Assembly (NCBI RefSeq): GCF_048128805.1
Contig: NC_136016.1
Span: 6,832,501-6,896,500 of the forward strand
Length of the DNA stretch: 64,000 bases
Direction of reading: 5' to 3'
Source: Centroberyx gerrardi
Lineage: Eukaryota > Chordata > Actinopteri > Beryciformes > Berycidae
Part shown: positions 1 to 12,060 of the stretch, in pieces
Layout of the letters: each line of letters starts with the position of its first letter
Numbering within the stretch: position 1 is the first letter of the stretch
The notes under the pieces: generated by a model
The model's input: only the letters and a program-made list of their open reading frames with translations
Database searches by the model: none
Told to the model about the DNA's origin: nothing
Position numbers and translations under genes: made by a program

Positions 1-131
1 TATTTAGATACTGTAGTTATAGCAGTTGTTTGCATTTGTTAGTTATGTTAGAGCAAGTGAATAGGCTGAAAGCTATTTATCTTAAAACATTGAGTGATCT
101 ATGTAGTTAACATGTAGTTAATAGTTTAATA

Positions 132-1160
132 TACTGAACAAAAATATAAACGCAACACTTTTGTTTTTGCTCCCATTTTTCATGAGTTGAAATATAAGAT
201 CGAAGACTTTTTCTATGCACACAAAAGGCTTATTTCTCTCAAATTTTGTTCACAAATTTGTTTAAATCCGTGTTAGTGAGCACTTCTCTTTTGCCAAGAT
301 AATCCATCCACCTGACAGGTGTGGCATATCAAGATGCTGATTAAACAGCATGATTATTGCCTTGGGCTGGTCACAATAAAAGGCCACTCTAAAATGTGCA
401 GTTTTTATCACACAACACAATGCCACAGATGTTTTGAGGGCGCGTGCAGTTGGCATGCTGACTGCAGGAATGTCCACCAGAGCTCATGTTGCAGCATGAT
501 AATGCACGGCCCCATGTTGCAAGGATCTGTACACAATTCCTGGAAGCTGAAAACATCCCAGTTCTTGTATGGCCTGCTCACCAGACATGTTACCCATTGA
601 GCATGTTTGGGATGCTCTGGATCGACGTGTACGACAGCGTGTTCCGATTCCTGCCAATATCCAGCAACTTCACACAGCCATTGAAGAGGAGTGGACCAAC
701 ATTCCACAGGCCACAATCAACAACCTGATCAACTCTATGTGAAGGAGATGTGTCTCACTGCATGAGGCAAATGGTGGTCACACCAGATACTGACTGGTTT
801 TCAAAAAATGCATATCTGTAGCCCTAGTCATGTGAGATCCATAGTTCAGTGCCTACTAAATGTCTTTTTTCAAGATAAAACTGCACATTTTAGAGTGGCC
901 TTTTATTGTGACCAGCCCAAGGAACACCTGTGCAATAATCATGCTGTTTAATCAGCATCTTGATATGCCACACCTGTCAGGTGGATGGATTATCTTGGCA
1001 AAGGAGAAGTGCTCACTAACACGGATTTAAACAAATTTGTGAACAAAATTTGAGAGAAATAAGCCTTTTGTGTGCATAGAAAAAGTCTTCGATCTTTTAT
1101 TTCAACTCATGAAAAATGGGAGCAAAACCAAAAGTGTTGCGTTTATATTTTTGTTCAGTA
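132..1160 (+). mobile_element. Tc1/mariner-like transposon, internally deleted
   Basis: The element has long terminal inverted repeats of about 280 bp (132-409 and 874-1160) that begin TACTGAACAAAAATATAAAC and end with its complement. It is flanked by TA dinucleotides (130-131 and 1161-1162), the target duplication typical of Tc1/mariner. The centre is only about 460 bp, too short for a full transposase of roughly 340 codons. It is therefore a non-autonomous deletion derivative, and the arms have diverged slightly from each other. Confidence 0.93.
420..822 (+). pseudogene. Tc1-like transposase remnant, central part deleted
   Basis: A short stretch after an ATG at 420 resembles a transposase N-terminus. 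Around position 485 it jumps to the C-terminal third, where LQHDNARPHVAR, typical of the DDE domain of Tc1 transposases, is readable from 487. Further family-like sequence follows to about 822 but changes frame near 590, and an in-frame TGA lies near 740. Most of the catalytic core, including the first aspartates, is missing, so no active enzyme can be made. It sits between the two inverted repeats of the surrounding element. Confidence 0.85.
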
Positions 1161-1162
1161 TA

Positions 1163-2066
1163 GATAAAAACTCTTTAGAAGGTGTTGCATGTGCTTCCTT
1201 GGAGAAGCAAACTACTTCTGCCTCCAATATCTATAGAATCCAAACTCTAAGCAAACACTTTGTGGAAGTACTAAAAGCAAAAGTTAATCCTCATAAATCT
1301 GCTGTCTGAAGTGTTTTGAAATGGGTAAATTATTTACAGCAAATACAGTCTTTAGAGCTGAGATAAGAGACATGGACATGATTCAAAGTGAAAATGTTAA
1401 GAGGATCAGCCAATGATATCTTAGATCCTCATGAGAGCAAGATACCTATTTCATGACTATCTGGCACTCCCTAGTGGCTCGTAGGCTGAAGGGAAGCCAA
1501 GGAAAACAATAACAGAGTTGTCATTTTATAAATATAGACAAGGGTTATGGTACATTTATTAAACATAGATCTTTGACAAATATATTTAAAATGCATTATT
1601 TAGAGACAGTTAAATAAAATAAAACTATCCAGAAAATGTATATTAAAATAAAATTTAATTTCAATTAAAACTTCCATCAAAACGGATTCAAAAAGCAAAA
1701 AAAAAAAAACCCACTTCAAAACTGATCTGTGCAAATGTATTTCAGAATTGAAGGGAAAGACTATCTGTTTCAAGATCAGTGGTTAAGATCAAGTTAACAT
1801 AAGTGAAATAAATCCAACGGGCTTGGCAGTGAAATGTTAATCTGAAACTGTTTTTGTCCATTATCTGCTGAAAATCCACTGTTGTCCACCCTTTAGCTTT
1901 TGGGACATGTACTCAATGACCAAAAGGAGACTATTCCTGACCAAGTTAAATATATAATTAAAATAATATATTTTGATGTCAATAGACATGTGCGACAGGA
2001 CTGAGTTATAAAGTGCTTACACATAGTCAAAAAGGCCTTGCATAAAAAAAAACTCCCAACGACATG
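1163..2066. other. Non-coding stretch, probable 3' flank/UTR of oxld1
   Basis: This AT-rich stretch has no credible reading frame. A minus-strand AATAAA (TTTATT on the plus strand at 1555-1560) lies about 510 bp past the oxld1 stop and could be its polyadenylation signal; this is inference. An A-run occurs at 1699-1710. Confidence 0.4.
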
Positions 2067-2435
2067 TCACTTCTTCAAGAGTCTGATCTCCATCTTCAGG
2101 TAGGTTTTAAGGTTCTCATCCAGGACATTCTCCTCAATGGCAGCTAGTGCCCGGTCGCCTCCGTCGTGGTAGTACGCCAGGAGCTGCTCCGCATGTTCGA
2201 TCCACACACAGTTATGACACCCACTCATGCAGCAGTGGGTGGGAGCGGGCGGCGGGCCCTGGTCAGGGGACCAAGCGGAGGTAGCGGGGTTGCATTCGAG
2301 GTCACTGTTCTTGGATGAGTCAGTTAGCGTGGGAGGAGCGGGTGAATCTGGTCTGGCACACAGGCTGCGGACGGTCCCACTGTGTAGACCTCTCCACCAC
2401 GATTGCCGAGAGCAATGACAGAACTGGTGTCTCAT
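2067..2435 (-). CDS. oxld1: OXLD1, oxidoreductase-like domain-containing protein 1 (3' exon)
   Basis: The 122-codon frame ends in a compact domain with [19 protein letters not shown] (about residues 63-81), then a run with [18 protein letters not shown] and the C-terminus MEIRLLKK. This CCxSGCxNCVW signature and tail match vertebrate OXLD1, a small mitochondrial protein of poorly known function. The N-terminus from M at 2435 ([20 protein letters not shown]) is basic and lacks acids, as a mitochondrial presequence would be. A strong acceptor (a T-rich tract then CAG) ends at 2460, so the exon probably starts at 2459 and an upstream exon, coding or not, remains unplaced. The minus-strand frame is open further upstream to 2567, but that part crosses the acceptor and is probably intron. 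Human OXLD1 is 147 aa. The identity is secure; the exact start is less so. Confidence 0.85.
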   Translation of the reverse strand: MRHQFCHCSRQSWWRGLHSGTVRSLCARPDSPAPPTLTDSSKNSDLECNPATSAWSPDQGPPPAPTHCCMSGCHNCVWIEHAEQLLAYYHDGGDRALAAIEENVLDENLKTYLKMEIRLLKK

Positions 2436-2459
2436 GTGTAGTAGGGAGAGGATGCACAG

Positions 2460-3250
2460 CTGACAAAAAAAGAAGCAGAATGTTCCATTTGTTTGCAGTG
2501 CGGTTAATTGAGGCATGAACAAGAACAATAGCAGCATCATATAGTAGCAGAATGGACCAGATGCCAACTATTGAGGCTTTTCCTTTAGAGGGAAAATCTA
2601 ACAAAGACAGCTCAATACACAAACACCTGTCTCCTCCAGCCAATTAGCAAAGGCTATATTCTAAAATGTCATAAAGAAGAAACAAGAAACCACACAGAGT
2701 GCTGCTCCAATGGACAATAAACTCGAAAATTGCTTTGTAGACTAGCTGGGAAGGTCTTGCCTCTTCGGCCTCTAGCTTTGGTAGACTAACAGTTACATCA
2801 TGTATTCTGTCTCATAATGGAAATTTCACTTTAAGGTGCTATAAGCAAAAGCACAACTGTTTTATACTTTTAAAACATTATTTACTATATAATGTTCTTC
2901 AAATGTCGCTAAAAGGGGTCACTGAAGAAAATGTATCAGTAAGGTTAGATCAAAGTCAGCCTTTTAGATCTGCTTGCCAAGACGGTTGCCGCTATGTATG
3001 TAGCTTTGTGGCTACTCCACCGTTAGCTTGGCTACCAACCTTCTGTAATGATAACGACGATCTCACGACATTTGTACCCAAACGCAACATCATCGCAGAC
3101 AATAAGTATCTTGGTTATGTATCTGTACAACTCATTTTCTTTGACTGTGGACCTGACAGGTATTCCTTCGAGGGGTTAGCCTATGTCTTGCGAGCTACTT
3201 ACGTCATTCCATATGTCCGTGAACTATGACCCTGCGTGTAACTATAAACA
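2460..3250. other. Non-coding region upstream of oxld1
   Basis: This is probable intron or 5' flank of oxld1. A plus-strand open frame of 108 codons at 2903-3229 resembles no family I know and has no splice or domain support, so I treat it as chance. The first oxld1 exon should lie here or just beyond, but I could not fix it. Confidence 0.4.
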
Positions 3251-3259
3251 AAAGCGCTG

Positions 3260-3320
3260 ATTGGCCAAGAGAAAATATATGACCAATGAAATCGACGGCT
3301 TCCATATTCTTTGAACCAAT
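3260..3320. promoter_or_regulatory. Cluster of three CCAAT boxes, candidate oxld1 promoter
   Basis: Three CCAAT pentamers lie within 61 bp: one on the minus strand (3260-3264) and two on the plus strand (3283-3287 and 3316-3320). Spaced CCAAT boxes are typical NF-Y sites in TATA-less promoters of housekeeping genes. They lie about 830 bp upstream of the oxld1 coding start on the minus strand, so oxld1 is the likeliest target; this is inference. Confidence 0.4.
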
Positions 3321-4563
3321 GGAAACCGTAGAAGAGTTTTAGGGACGGTCCACAACAGGCAGGTTGTATTTATACATACTGGCCAGCAGGGGTCACTATT
3401 CTATATACAGTACTGTATCTGTCCTATGATGAGGTGCAAAGGAAATTCTGATTTCCCACACAAAAAAGAACGTGAACAATCCTATAGGCCTAAGTTTTAG
3501 AGGAATACTATACGAATATCACAGAAAAACTGTAAATCCATATAGGACAATTATAGTGGTACCATAGGATATAAGAACTACCACAATGTACAATGATGTC
3601 AGTATTAACTCAATATTGAGTAGCTACCACAGACACTATAAGTCTCTGTGGGAATATTATAATATACAGTATATATTATCTATCATATATATGATATTAT
3701 AGTGTGTTTTTGTTAGGGGTGAAAAGGAAGATGCTGTAGCTTTTGCTCATGTTTATTTTGTATTGTTGCCATGCGCAACTTTATTGGCTTACCTAATTAC
3801 ACTCAACTGTAATCTGTTTGCAGCTAAGAGACTGCATGTGCCTAGTCAGGTTCATCTCATTAGTTGCTGAGAGCAACACTCTTTCCTGACTCACCTGCAC
3901 AGATAAACACTTTGATGTCAGTAAGTGCATGTTTACAAGTGAAACAGTGGGCCTATTTCTTGTTTGTGTTGTTTAAGATTGATTTTTTACGCTTGTGCTT
4001 TTATGAGTATTTTCCTCTGGCTATGTCAAAAAAACTATGAGGTTTATTTTATCATCCCAATCATCTCTTCTGCCTCTGCCTCTTCCATTAGATTAATTCA
4101 TTTAAAATAATCAACACTTTGAAGAAAAGCATTCCTTTTAATGTCACTTTTTATAATTTGTCAGGTCTTTTCCCTGTCTGTGTGTGATGCTTGAATGATT
4201 GTGGTCAAGATTAAAATTGCTGTAAAGTAAACTCTGATAAGTTCTGCTACTTCTCCATACAGCTGCATCTACGCTGAAACCATATCTAAGTTGTATAAGC
4301 GGCTCGGGCCCCTTTGTTAAAATGCTTTGATGGACTTTCACTGACCTAGTTCATGACTAATTATGTGTTACTCAGGTTGCACTGAAAGAGCTTTAGAACC
4401 ATTTGAAAGCAGATTTGGTTAGTAAAATGCCTCCTTTATGCTCATGTGTAAAATTAAGTCTTCTTTTGATGTAGTTGTTCTTTATTAGACTATGGCTCCA
4501 CTATGCCATACCATGCCCTGCCACTTTCTTAACTATTTGACCCATTCACTGATGCATGAGGAG

Positions 4564-4565
<2 letters not shown>
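3321..4565. other. Intergenic, no gene seen
   Basis: The stretch is AT-rich, with a TA-rich palindromic patch at about 3655-3705. No exon, RNA gene or recognisable transposon was found. Confidence 0.5.
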
Positions 4566-4617
<52 letters not shown>

Positions 4618-4636
4618 GCGTGTGTGTGTGTGTGTT
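4566..4636 (+). repeat. (GT)n microsatellite
   Basis: A nearly pure GT dinucleotide run of about 70 bp with two GC interruptions near its end. Open frames across it are artefacts of the repeat. Confidence 0.97.
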
Positions 4637-4639
4637 TGA

Positions 4640-5780
4640 ATATATGGAAGAGAGGGAGCGTGAGGTTGAGGTCCCCACAGACCTTAATGTTTGCAAGCCA
4701 CATCCATGGTAACGTTATGTGGAAACACAGCAGCTGCTCGACTAGGCATGAGATACCAGGTGTGTGGTGGGGCATGTTATCTCACCAAAGGCTGGGGACA
4801 ATGTGACTTTATCCTAGGGAGAGGCTCTCCACCACTCAGAGTCACGGTTCATACAGACTCAGACCTTTATCCAAACACATAAGCCTAACCGCATTTAAAA
4901 GGCTGCTGATATTATTATGAAAGGACTGATGGATGGCAAATAATATCATTCTGAAGGGGACTATGGACTGTATAGACAGAATGTAATATACAGGCAAGAG
5001 TCTTATATTATTAGTCAGTGTTTTCTTTATATTTTTACTTTATATCATATCTGACTCCATTCCACAGTTTCATTTCTTATCGAGAGGTGTGCTTGATTTT
5101 GCATTTTTCACCCTAAAGACAGGATGGACAGAGACTTTATTCTATTCATGCTACAGACCGGAAGTGATATCACAACGAAGCTGTCAGACTAGAACAATAT
5201 GCTGTACTGTATGGGTGGATAGAAAATACCCAGCTGACATCGTAGTCAAATCAGCCGTGAAGTGAGTAACCGTGCAGGTGATAGTGTTACACTATATCCT
5301 AATGTTTCTGTTTTCTGCTTAGTCACAGCTGCACACACACAACACAATCACAGCCAGCTCTATTACATAAACATGTTTATGTCTTTCACATCCTATCAAA
5401 AAGAGGATTCATTCATATAATGTGATTTAATATATGGTTGAGACAATCTAACAGTGTTTAGTGTCAACCAGCGCAGAGAATCTCTAAGTATGTCAGGTAT
5501 GTGACCAGTGGGGGGGCACAGAGGTCCGCTTTCTCTGAGACTCCCAGCAGCCTTTCCTCAGAAATGGTCCCACCGCAGCCCCGCTGCTGGATAAGGTTTC
5601 TCTCAACACCTTTTCCCTCGGAAAGCCTGGAACCTCAGTTTGCCTCCGGCAGGTATTTCCTGAGAGGCCTTCGCTCAGATTGAGGGAAAGATAGATTGAG
5701 CCAGGCACATGGCAAACATGCAAAGAAAACACACTTAAGGGAGGCTATTTTTGATGCAGCTGTTGCATTTCACATGCATT
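4640..5780. other. Intergenic, no gene seen
   Basis: No coding signal was found. Short overlapping frames at about 5490-5730 lack splice support or any domain. Confidence 0.45.
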
Positions 5781-5783
5781 CAC

Positions 5784-6178
5784 CAGTGGCTCCCAAAGCG
5801 GGGTCCGGGGACTCCCAGGGGTCCTTGAGGGAATTCCAAGGGGTCCCCAGAAAAATGAGCGATTCATTTCACTATTATTTCACCTCCTGGAGGTTAGCAC
5901 AGTGAAAATACTGTGTGTACAAGGATGACTATTTTGCTCATAGCTTTTACTCTTTGCCCTATTGGTATCACCTCACCTACAGTATAAACCGGTATATAAT
6001 TATTACTATTGTTATTAATTAATAACAATAATTCTGTACCAAGTATGTAACAACAAATATTTTCTCAGATGGGCTTCCATGGGACAAAATCTGATATCTT
6101 TTTAAAAGGGGCCTATGTATGGCCTAATGCAGATCTATTTGGGGGGTCCTTAATATGAAAAGGTTTGGGAACCCCAAC
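5784..6178. mobile_element. hAT-like non-autonomous element, degraded
   Basis: The left end reads CAGTGGCTCCCAAAGC followed by GGGGTCC-rich sequence, and the right end is its approximate complement (GGTTTGGGAACCCC). Ends of the form CAGTGGTTCCCAAAC mark a common fish hAT-type family. The roughly 395-bp interior has no frame. I could not find a matching 8-bp target duplication, so the outer limits are approximate. Confidence 0.6.
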
Positions 6179-9100
6179 ATAAACAGCTTAGCACTGGTTG
6201 CAGGCATTCTACAAGAGCTGAAGGATAAGCTTCATCAGTGATAATCCTGGTGAAACACCGCATGCACAAAAAGGCCTGGCAGTACTTCTATCAACAGTTG
6301 CACATTCCACAACTTGGCAGCATTGCACCGCCCCACTATATATGAGAAAGATTTTCCAAGAATGCAACACAACCAAAGATATCTCAGAATTGTGCCTTTT
6401 TAAAATAACATTGGTACGTGCTAAAAGTCGTATCTCCAGTTTTCAGAGTGGCCTCAAATCATTGGCAAAAGGAATGTTTTCTCTTTCCTGGCGGGATTGG
6501 CAGAGTTGTGCATGTGTTGGGCTATCTGTGTCTACTTAGTGTACCTCTGATACTGTAGTGTGACTATGTGGTGCCTGAATGAAGAGGTATTTTCTAGCTA
6601 CAGCTGTGTCAACAGTCTGGGCAAACAGCTCACCCAAAGTCCTTCAAAATATGGGAAAGTGGGCAACAGGGTTTTTCTGTTTGATCGTGCCATTTCCCCG
6701 CGTCACATCAGATTTTTGCTGAAACGCCCCAGCAGAGGCGACTCAGATAACCAAGCATCTTTTCCGTTTGTGAGCCTGCGAGGATGAGCTCAGGATCTGA
6801 CAGCCCGCATACAAAGAGGCTGGTTAAAAAGGTAGCAGGGAGGTGTTTTGGTGCTCAGGTGTCCTTCCTTCAAGGTCTTCCTAGCTGACTCACAGTGCCA
6901 GCTTTGTCCCAAGCGCACAAAGACCACACTGTTCGCTTTCCTGGACCGTATGGCGGCCGTGCCACTGCTCCAAAATGACAACTCAGTGACACGCCTCAAA
7001 TGCGAACTTGTCAGAAAGGTCAAAAACTTGTTTGTGTGTCTGTCAGTCAGGGGGTTGGAATAGGGGGATGGATGGAGAAAGACAACAAAGAAGAAAAAAA
7101 CAAGAAATAGGGATCAATTTCAAAGTAATAGGGACCCATATCTATCAAAAACATGACTGCATCTTTTTTTTTTTTTTTCTATCTACACATAGAATTATTT
7201 TTGAATGCAACATGTTGGTGTAAATGAGCATTTTCCAGAGTCAAAGCTGCCTGCTGATCAGTCTAAATTCCTACTTTTCACACCAAAATAAAACTATGAT
7301 TCCCAACTCCGTTATAATGGTTCTAACCCCACAGTCCTAGCAGTGTGAAGCTGTCACCGATAATGCTAATGACTGACATGATACAGCAAAGCCTTTTCCC
7401 TCAGAGGGCACGCGGATAACAAGACAAACAGTGGAGAGGCAGCAGAAGAACACTCCAATTAAACACAAATGAGTAGGGAGCCAAACCTCACAGGTACAAG
7501 CTGAGAAAAGCATCCGGTAGTTAATGCAGGTGTCACCTATGGGATGCTTGCTTTCTTACTGAAGTGACTGCTCACATTTCAAAGACAAGTCCACGACATT
7601 ACCATGTAAATCTCCTCAGCACTGTGTTAAACTGACCCATGCACAACATTTCCAGTTCCACTTTGTATGTTTCTCCTGCATCATATAGGTAAACCCAGGG
7701 AACGCCCTTTGCATACATAATTATATGAAAATTCACTATGGATATGAAAATGTCGGCTCCGCTGAGCCTTATAATCCATTTGTACTTATCAACTTTGTCT
7801 ACCAAATCATGACGTGAAACAAGCCACTCTGTTTTCCCACAGCTCAGTGCAAGCGGCTGGTAAATCATTCTTTAGCTCGGCTGCGAGGTCGCAGGATCCA
7901 TAGAGGCCCACGCTGGTTGAGTAACTTCAAATGAACGGGCCTGAATGCACGGCGTGTTCCTGCCGTGGAAGTGGATTGACCGATCGGTGGCCCCCGGCTA
8001 TTAACACTTCCGTCATCTAACACTTCCACAGTTCACCCCTCTGGCCCCGCACAGGAGCTCTAGTATTGTAATAGCCGTGATGTAAACCTGTTGGTAAACT
8101 GCAGAGAGGTTCAGGCTGGGTTCACTTGCTCGAGTTAGAAGATGAAATAGAGTACTGTGAGTTGTATGATCTTAGAAGTGACTGTATTTTACACTGGTTT
8201 ATGTTTCATAGAGCCACCCCATGCTTGCAGGAAAGCAGAAGCAGAACAGCCCTGGGGCTTGAATGTGTACCTTGGCTCAGAGTTTGCTCCTGATGTGAAC
8301 TCATCAATGGTTTTAGACTTGGCCATGCTGCTGTTTTTCAGTTTGCTGAGGCATGGGGGCCCGGCCCGCAGGTTCATGATGGGAGGGGCCTGCCTTTTAA
8401 GAGGTGGGGAGTGTTATTTTGGAGGGACAGAGGTGCTTTGACTGGGGCCGGAGCTCTGGGCACTGATCACGCCGGGCTAAGTTTATCGGCCAATGTCCTA
8501 CTTGGATAAACAAAAGGCTAAAAGAAATGAACACGCATTCAAATACACGGACTCTAATACACACTCTGTTGGCAATGACGTGATGTTTGTATTGGTTATC
8601 TACCTCTTTAACACACATTCTGAAAAGCGTGTTTTGCCTCGCTGAATACCAAATCACATTGGCCTTTATAGGATGTAAACAATATCTATTACATTATGTC
8701 CTCTGCACAGAGAGAGCCTGGGTGACATTTATGAATATTAAAGGCTCTTCCAGGAACGCTGCAACTTTTTCCCTTGCCATTTCGCTCAGCAGGGTAATGA
8801 TAGCTGACTGCGGTTTATGTCTTGGCTTGATCGCATATTGTGTGTATGTGTAACTCACTGGACAAACAGCTTGGCAGTCCAGATCCCTGCACTATCAGCA
8901 GGACACAGGCGCAGCCTTCTAGCACCAATTACCTCACAGTGAGACGTCTCTAACACTCGTGACGCTGCTCTTCCAGGACCGGGCCGAGCTGTGGTGCCTC
9001 TGTATCCCGCTGGACACACAGCCTCACCCGACTACAGTTATATGGAACAGCATGCTAAGGCGAAGGTGTGTACATGCAGTAAAGATGTCACGGTTTGAAT

Positions 9101-9530
9101 CTGCGTGAACTTTGTCGCCTGTCATGGCCTCATTCTCCATTATATAATACAAGGCAACAGCAAACATATTGTCGCCCCCCCATGACTGATGGAGACCCCC
9201 TCTCGGTCAGTCAATGTGTATATAAAATCTAAACACCAACAAAAATGAATGTATTTAAACCAATCTGCATTCATTACCAGGTATCAATAATGGTATTTCC
9301 AGAGATATATGCCTTTTTTACAATCTATGAGTCAAAGTATTTAAGGGCAAGGTTGTGAAAATAGCCAAAATATAGAAGCAATATAGATACAATTCAAATA
9401 AAAAAGTCCAATAAATTACTGACTGTATCTTTACAATTCCTGCACTTTTTGCATTTTATCTTTTTTAGATTTATTGTTTATTGTTTTATAGTTTTCACTA
9501 CAGCCTTTCACTACAGGTTTGACTGACGCT
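6179..9530. other. Intergenic, no gene seen
   Basis: About 3.3 kb of unique-looking sequence with a T-run at 7164-7178. Frames of 60-94 codons overlap on both strands with no shared splice signals or recognisable domains. Distal regulatory sequence is possible but cannot be shown here. Confidence 0.45.
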
Positions 9531-9536
9531 GTGTGT

Positions 9537-9608
<72 letters not shown>

Positions 9609-9618
9609 GTGTGTGTGC
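9531..9618 (+). repeat. (GT)n microsatellite
   Basis: A GT run of nearly 90 bp interrupted by single A and C substitutions. Confidence 0.97.
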
Positions 9619-10437
9619 AGAGATAAATCCAATATGACTGCAGGCTAACGGAAGACAACAAGCTACCGGTCCTGTAAATAACCAATCACATCATGCATCA
9701 CTTTTCACTCCATGAATGATGCAAACCGCAGTCATTTCTATGGCTTCATCAGACAGTATTGAGCATTTGGCATCAAGAAGAAATACTGTAGTTGTATAAT
9801 AGTCATCTGAACAAAGCTTAATGTGTGGGCGCTAAAACAAAGAGCTACGTCTCCACTTTTGACCTTCCTACCCTTACATAATATACTAGTTCTGTTACTT
9901 GCACCTACTGTTTAATAAACTGGGGTCAGGGCTTTCATAACTCTACACTGTCTCAGCAGAATGCTATGCTGTGATGTGAAATGAACATGAAACATCCTAT
10001 ATTTCCCTTCCACTGGACATAAAAGGTTAAGATGACAATGCATCATGTCATGTTATCCTCAATATATCCTCTCATATCTCTTATCTAGCCTGCAGCAGTA
10101 GTTTCACATAACCTTTTACTGTTCTGTCTATCATGTGAAACTGAGAATGGCACATAAAACACATGTAATTGTCCACACAGTGATAGCAGAGTCTGCTGAG
10201 CCTTAAATAGACTTGGGATGTAACCCGACCTGTATCGCCTTCTCCTGGGACCTGGAGGTTATCAGGCCACAGCAGTTGGATTGGTTATAAATCACAGGTC
10301 AACCTCTTGACCACAGCCGCCACCAGCCACCCAGTGTGTTACCACAGTCCTGCAGCCCGACACAGATGGGGGGAATGTAATAGAGGCATGCTGAAACATG
10401 AGAGGTGGGGTTCGAGTTGCCCTTACATAAGGGCTTG

Positions 10438-10768
10438 TAGCAACTGATAATGTAATAACTGCTGGATAATGTAACAACTTGTCCCACTAAATGGGTCAAA
10501 AACGTAAAACAAACCTGTTAATGTATTAAATGACATCACATCATTACATTAACCAACAATTATTGCTTCAAAAGGGATGTAATAGCTTGAATTATTCCAT
10601 TCTTCTTCTTCCAGTTATAATGTTATTAACCAATTTATTATTATATCATAATGTGATGATATTACATTATCCAGCATTACATGAACAGGTTTTATTACAT
10701 TTTCTGCCCATTTTATTACATTTTGACAAGTTATTACAGTATCCAGCAGTTTTTGCATTATCAGTGGC
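10438..10768. mobile_element. Palindromic MITE, copy 1
   Basis: The left end starts GTAGCAACTGATAATGTAAT and continues through CTGGATAATGTAACAACTTGTC. The right end carries the complement (GACAAGTTATTACAGTATCCAGCAG, then TTATCAGTGGC). The interior is rich in TTATTACATT and its complement, so much of the 331 bp can fold on itself. There is no coding capacity. A second copy lies at 32518-33012, which shows that it is a dispersed family. Confidence 0.8.
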
Positions 10769-12039
10769 TCTGTAAATTGACAGCTGCTATTTACACTGCA
10801 GAATCTATAGCAGCTGAGCTCATTAAGATATGCTTTCTCTCAGACAGCTCCCGTTGGAGTGTGCACACTGCAGCCAGTCTATATCTAGTTTTTAAAGCCT
10901 GTGAGTTATGGGCCTGGATTGGGGGAGCTGGCAGCTGACACTGTCATAGCTGAGATGACGCAAAGCCCAACACAGACAGTGGACTCTCTTCTGAGTAAAC
11001 AGTTAGCCGCTTTGTGGGAAGATTTGATGGTGAAAACCTGGATACACATTGCCAAGTTGATCACCTGGATACATATTTCTAATAATGAAATAAAGTTGCT
11101 CCTGAGTGGAGATACTGCACAATACAAATCCCTCAAATAGTGAGGAATAGAGATGTGTGAGTGACTGAAATGTATTTTTTCTCAAGTATAGAGAGACTTG
11201 GGAGATATTTTGGCATTGTAGGGAAAAGATTACTCAAACCACAATCAATGATTTCCATCCCCTTTGCTGACCTTCATGCCTTCAGCCATCTGATGTCAGT
11301 GAGGCTGGATCCACTACTGCGATCGCACGTGATGATAAACATGATTGAATTTGGGTGCTTACTAATATTCCTCTCACGTAATGCATAATGGACCTTTACA
11401 CTGTCTACCAACTTGTAATCAAACAATAGCATGACCTGTGTAATGTTACCAAAAACTACAGTTTTGCTGTGTGTGGAATAAATAATTTATCACAGGCTGA
11501 TTGACACAAGATGCAGACGCTGCACTTTTATTCAAATAAATCCATCAAATAATTGTTCTTAATGCGGTATAGTAAAATTATAGGCAAAATAAATGGCAGC
11601 AGTCTCCAGACAAAACAATGGCTCATTCTGCCCTTCCAGTATCTCATATGCCAATCATCTCTCTGTTGAAAGAGTTGTGTGAGAGAGAGTGGCCCTGACT
11701 CCTCAGCTGTTGTTTCTGTCTGGCTTGCTGTGGCCTCCCATAACCTTGACTCTGGAGTCTTCTAGCTCTGTCTGACGCTTGAAGAGCCCGAGGGCAGTGT
11801 TGCACGGCCTTATCACTGGTGAGTATGGAAATCACCCGTGTAATGGGAAGAGAGAATGGAGTCAGTTTCCACTCCCAAAGTAATTACCCTTTGAGATGCC
11901 ATCTCCCAGCACCAGTGACCTGCTCAGTTATCATATAGGAAATATTTCCCGTCACCTCCACTGTCACAACACACCCTCATGACCTCATATCCTCATGTGA
12001 ACTTCATCACATGTTGATTAGACGACATGCCACTTATAG
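10769..12039. other. Intergenic, no gene seen
   Basis: No exon or repeat family is recognised. A second plus-strand TTTATT at 11527-11532 could act as a distal minus-strand polyadenylation signal for gprc5c, but this is speculative. Confidence 0.4.
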
Positions 12040-12054
12040 TTCCACAAGTGAATA

Positions 12055-12060
12055 TTTATT
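12055..12060 (-). terminator. Candidate polyadenylation signal of gprc5c
   Basis: A minus-strand AATAAA lies about 1.03 kb past the predicted gprc5c stop. It would give a 3' UTR spanning roughly 13093-12040. No other coding gene on this strand is nearby. Confidence 0.4.

Noticed and set aside
2903-3229. 108-codon plus-strand open frame near oxld1
   Set aside because: No family resemblance and no splice signals; length is within chance for this sequence.
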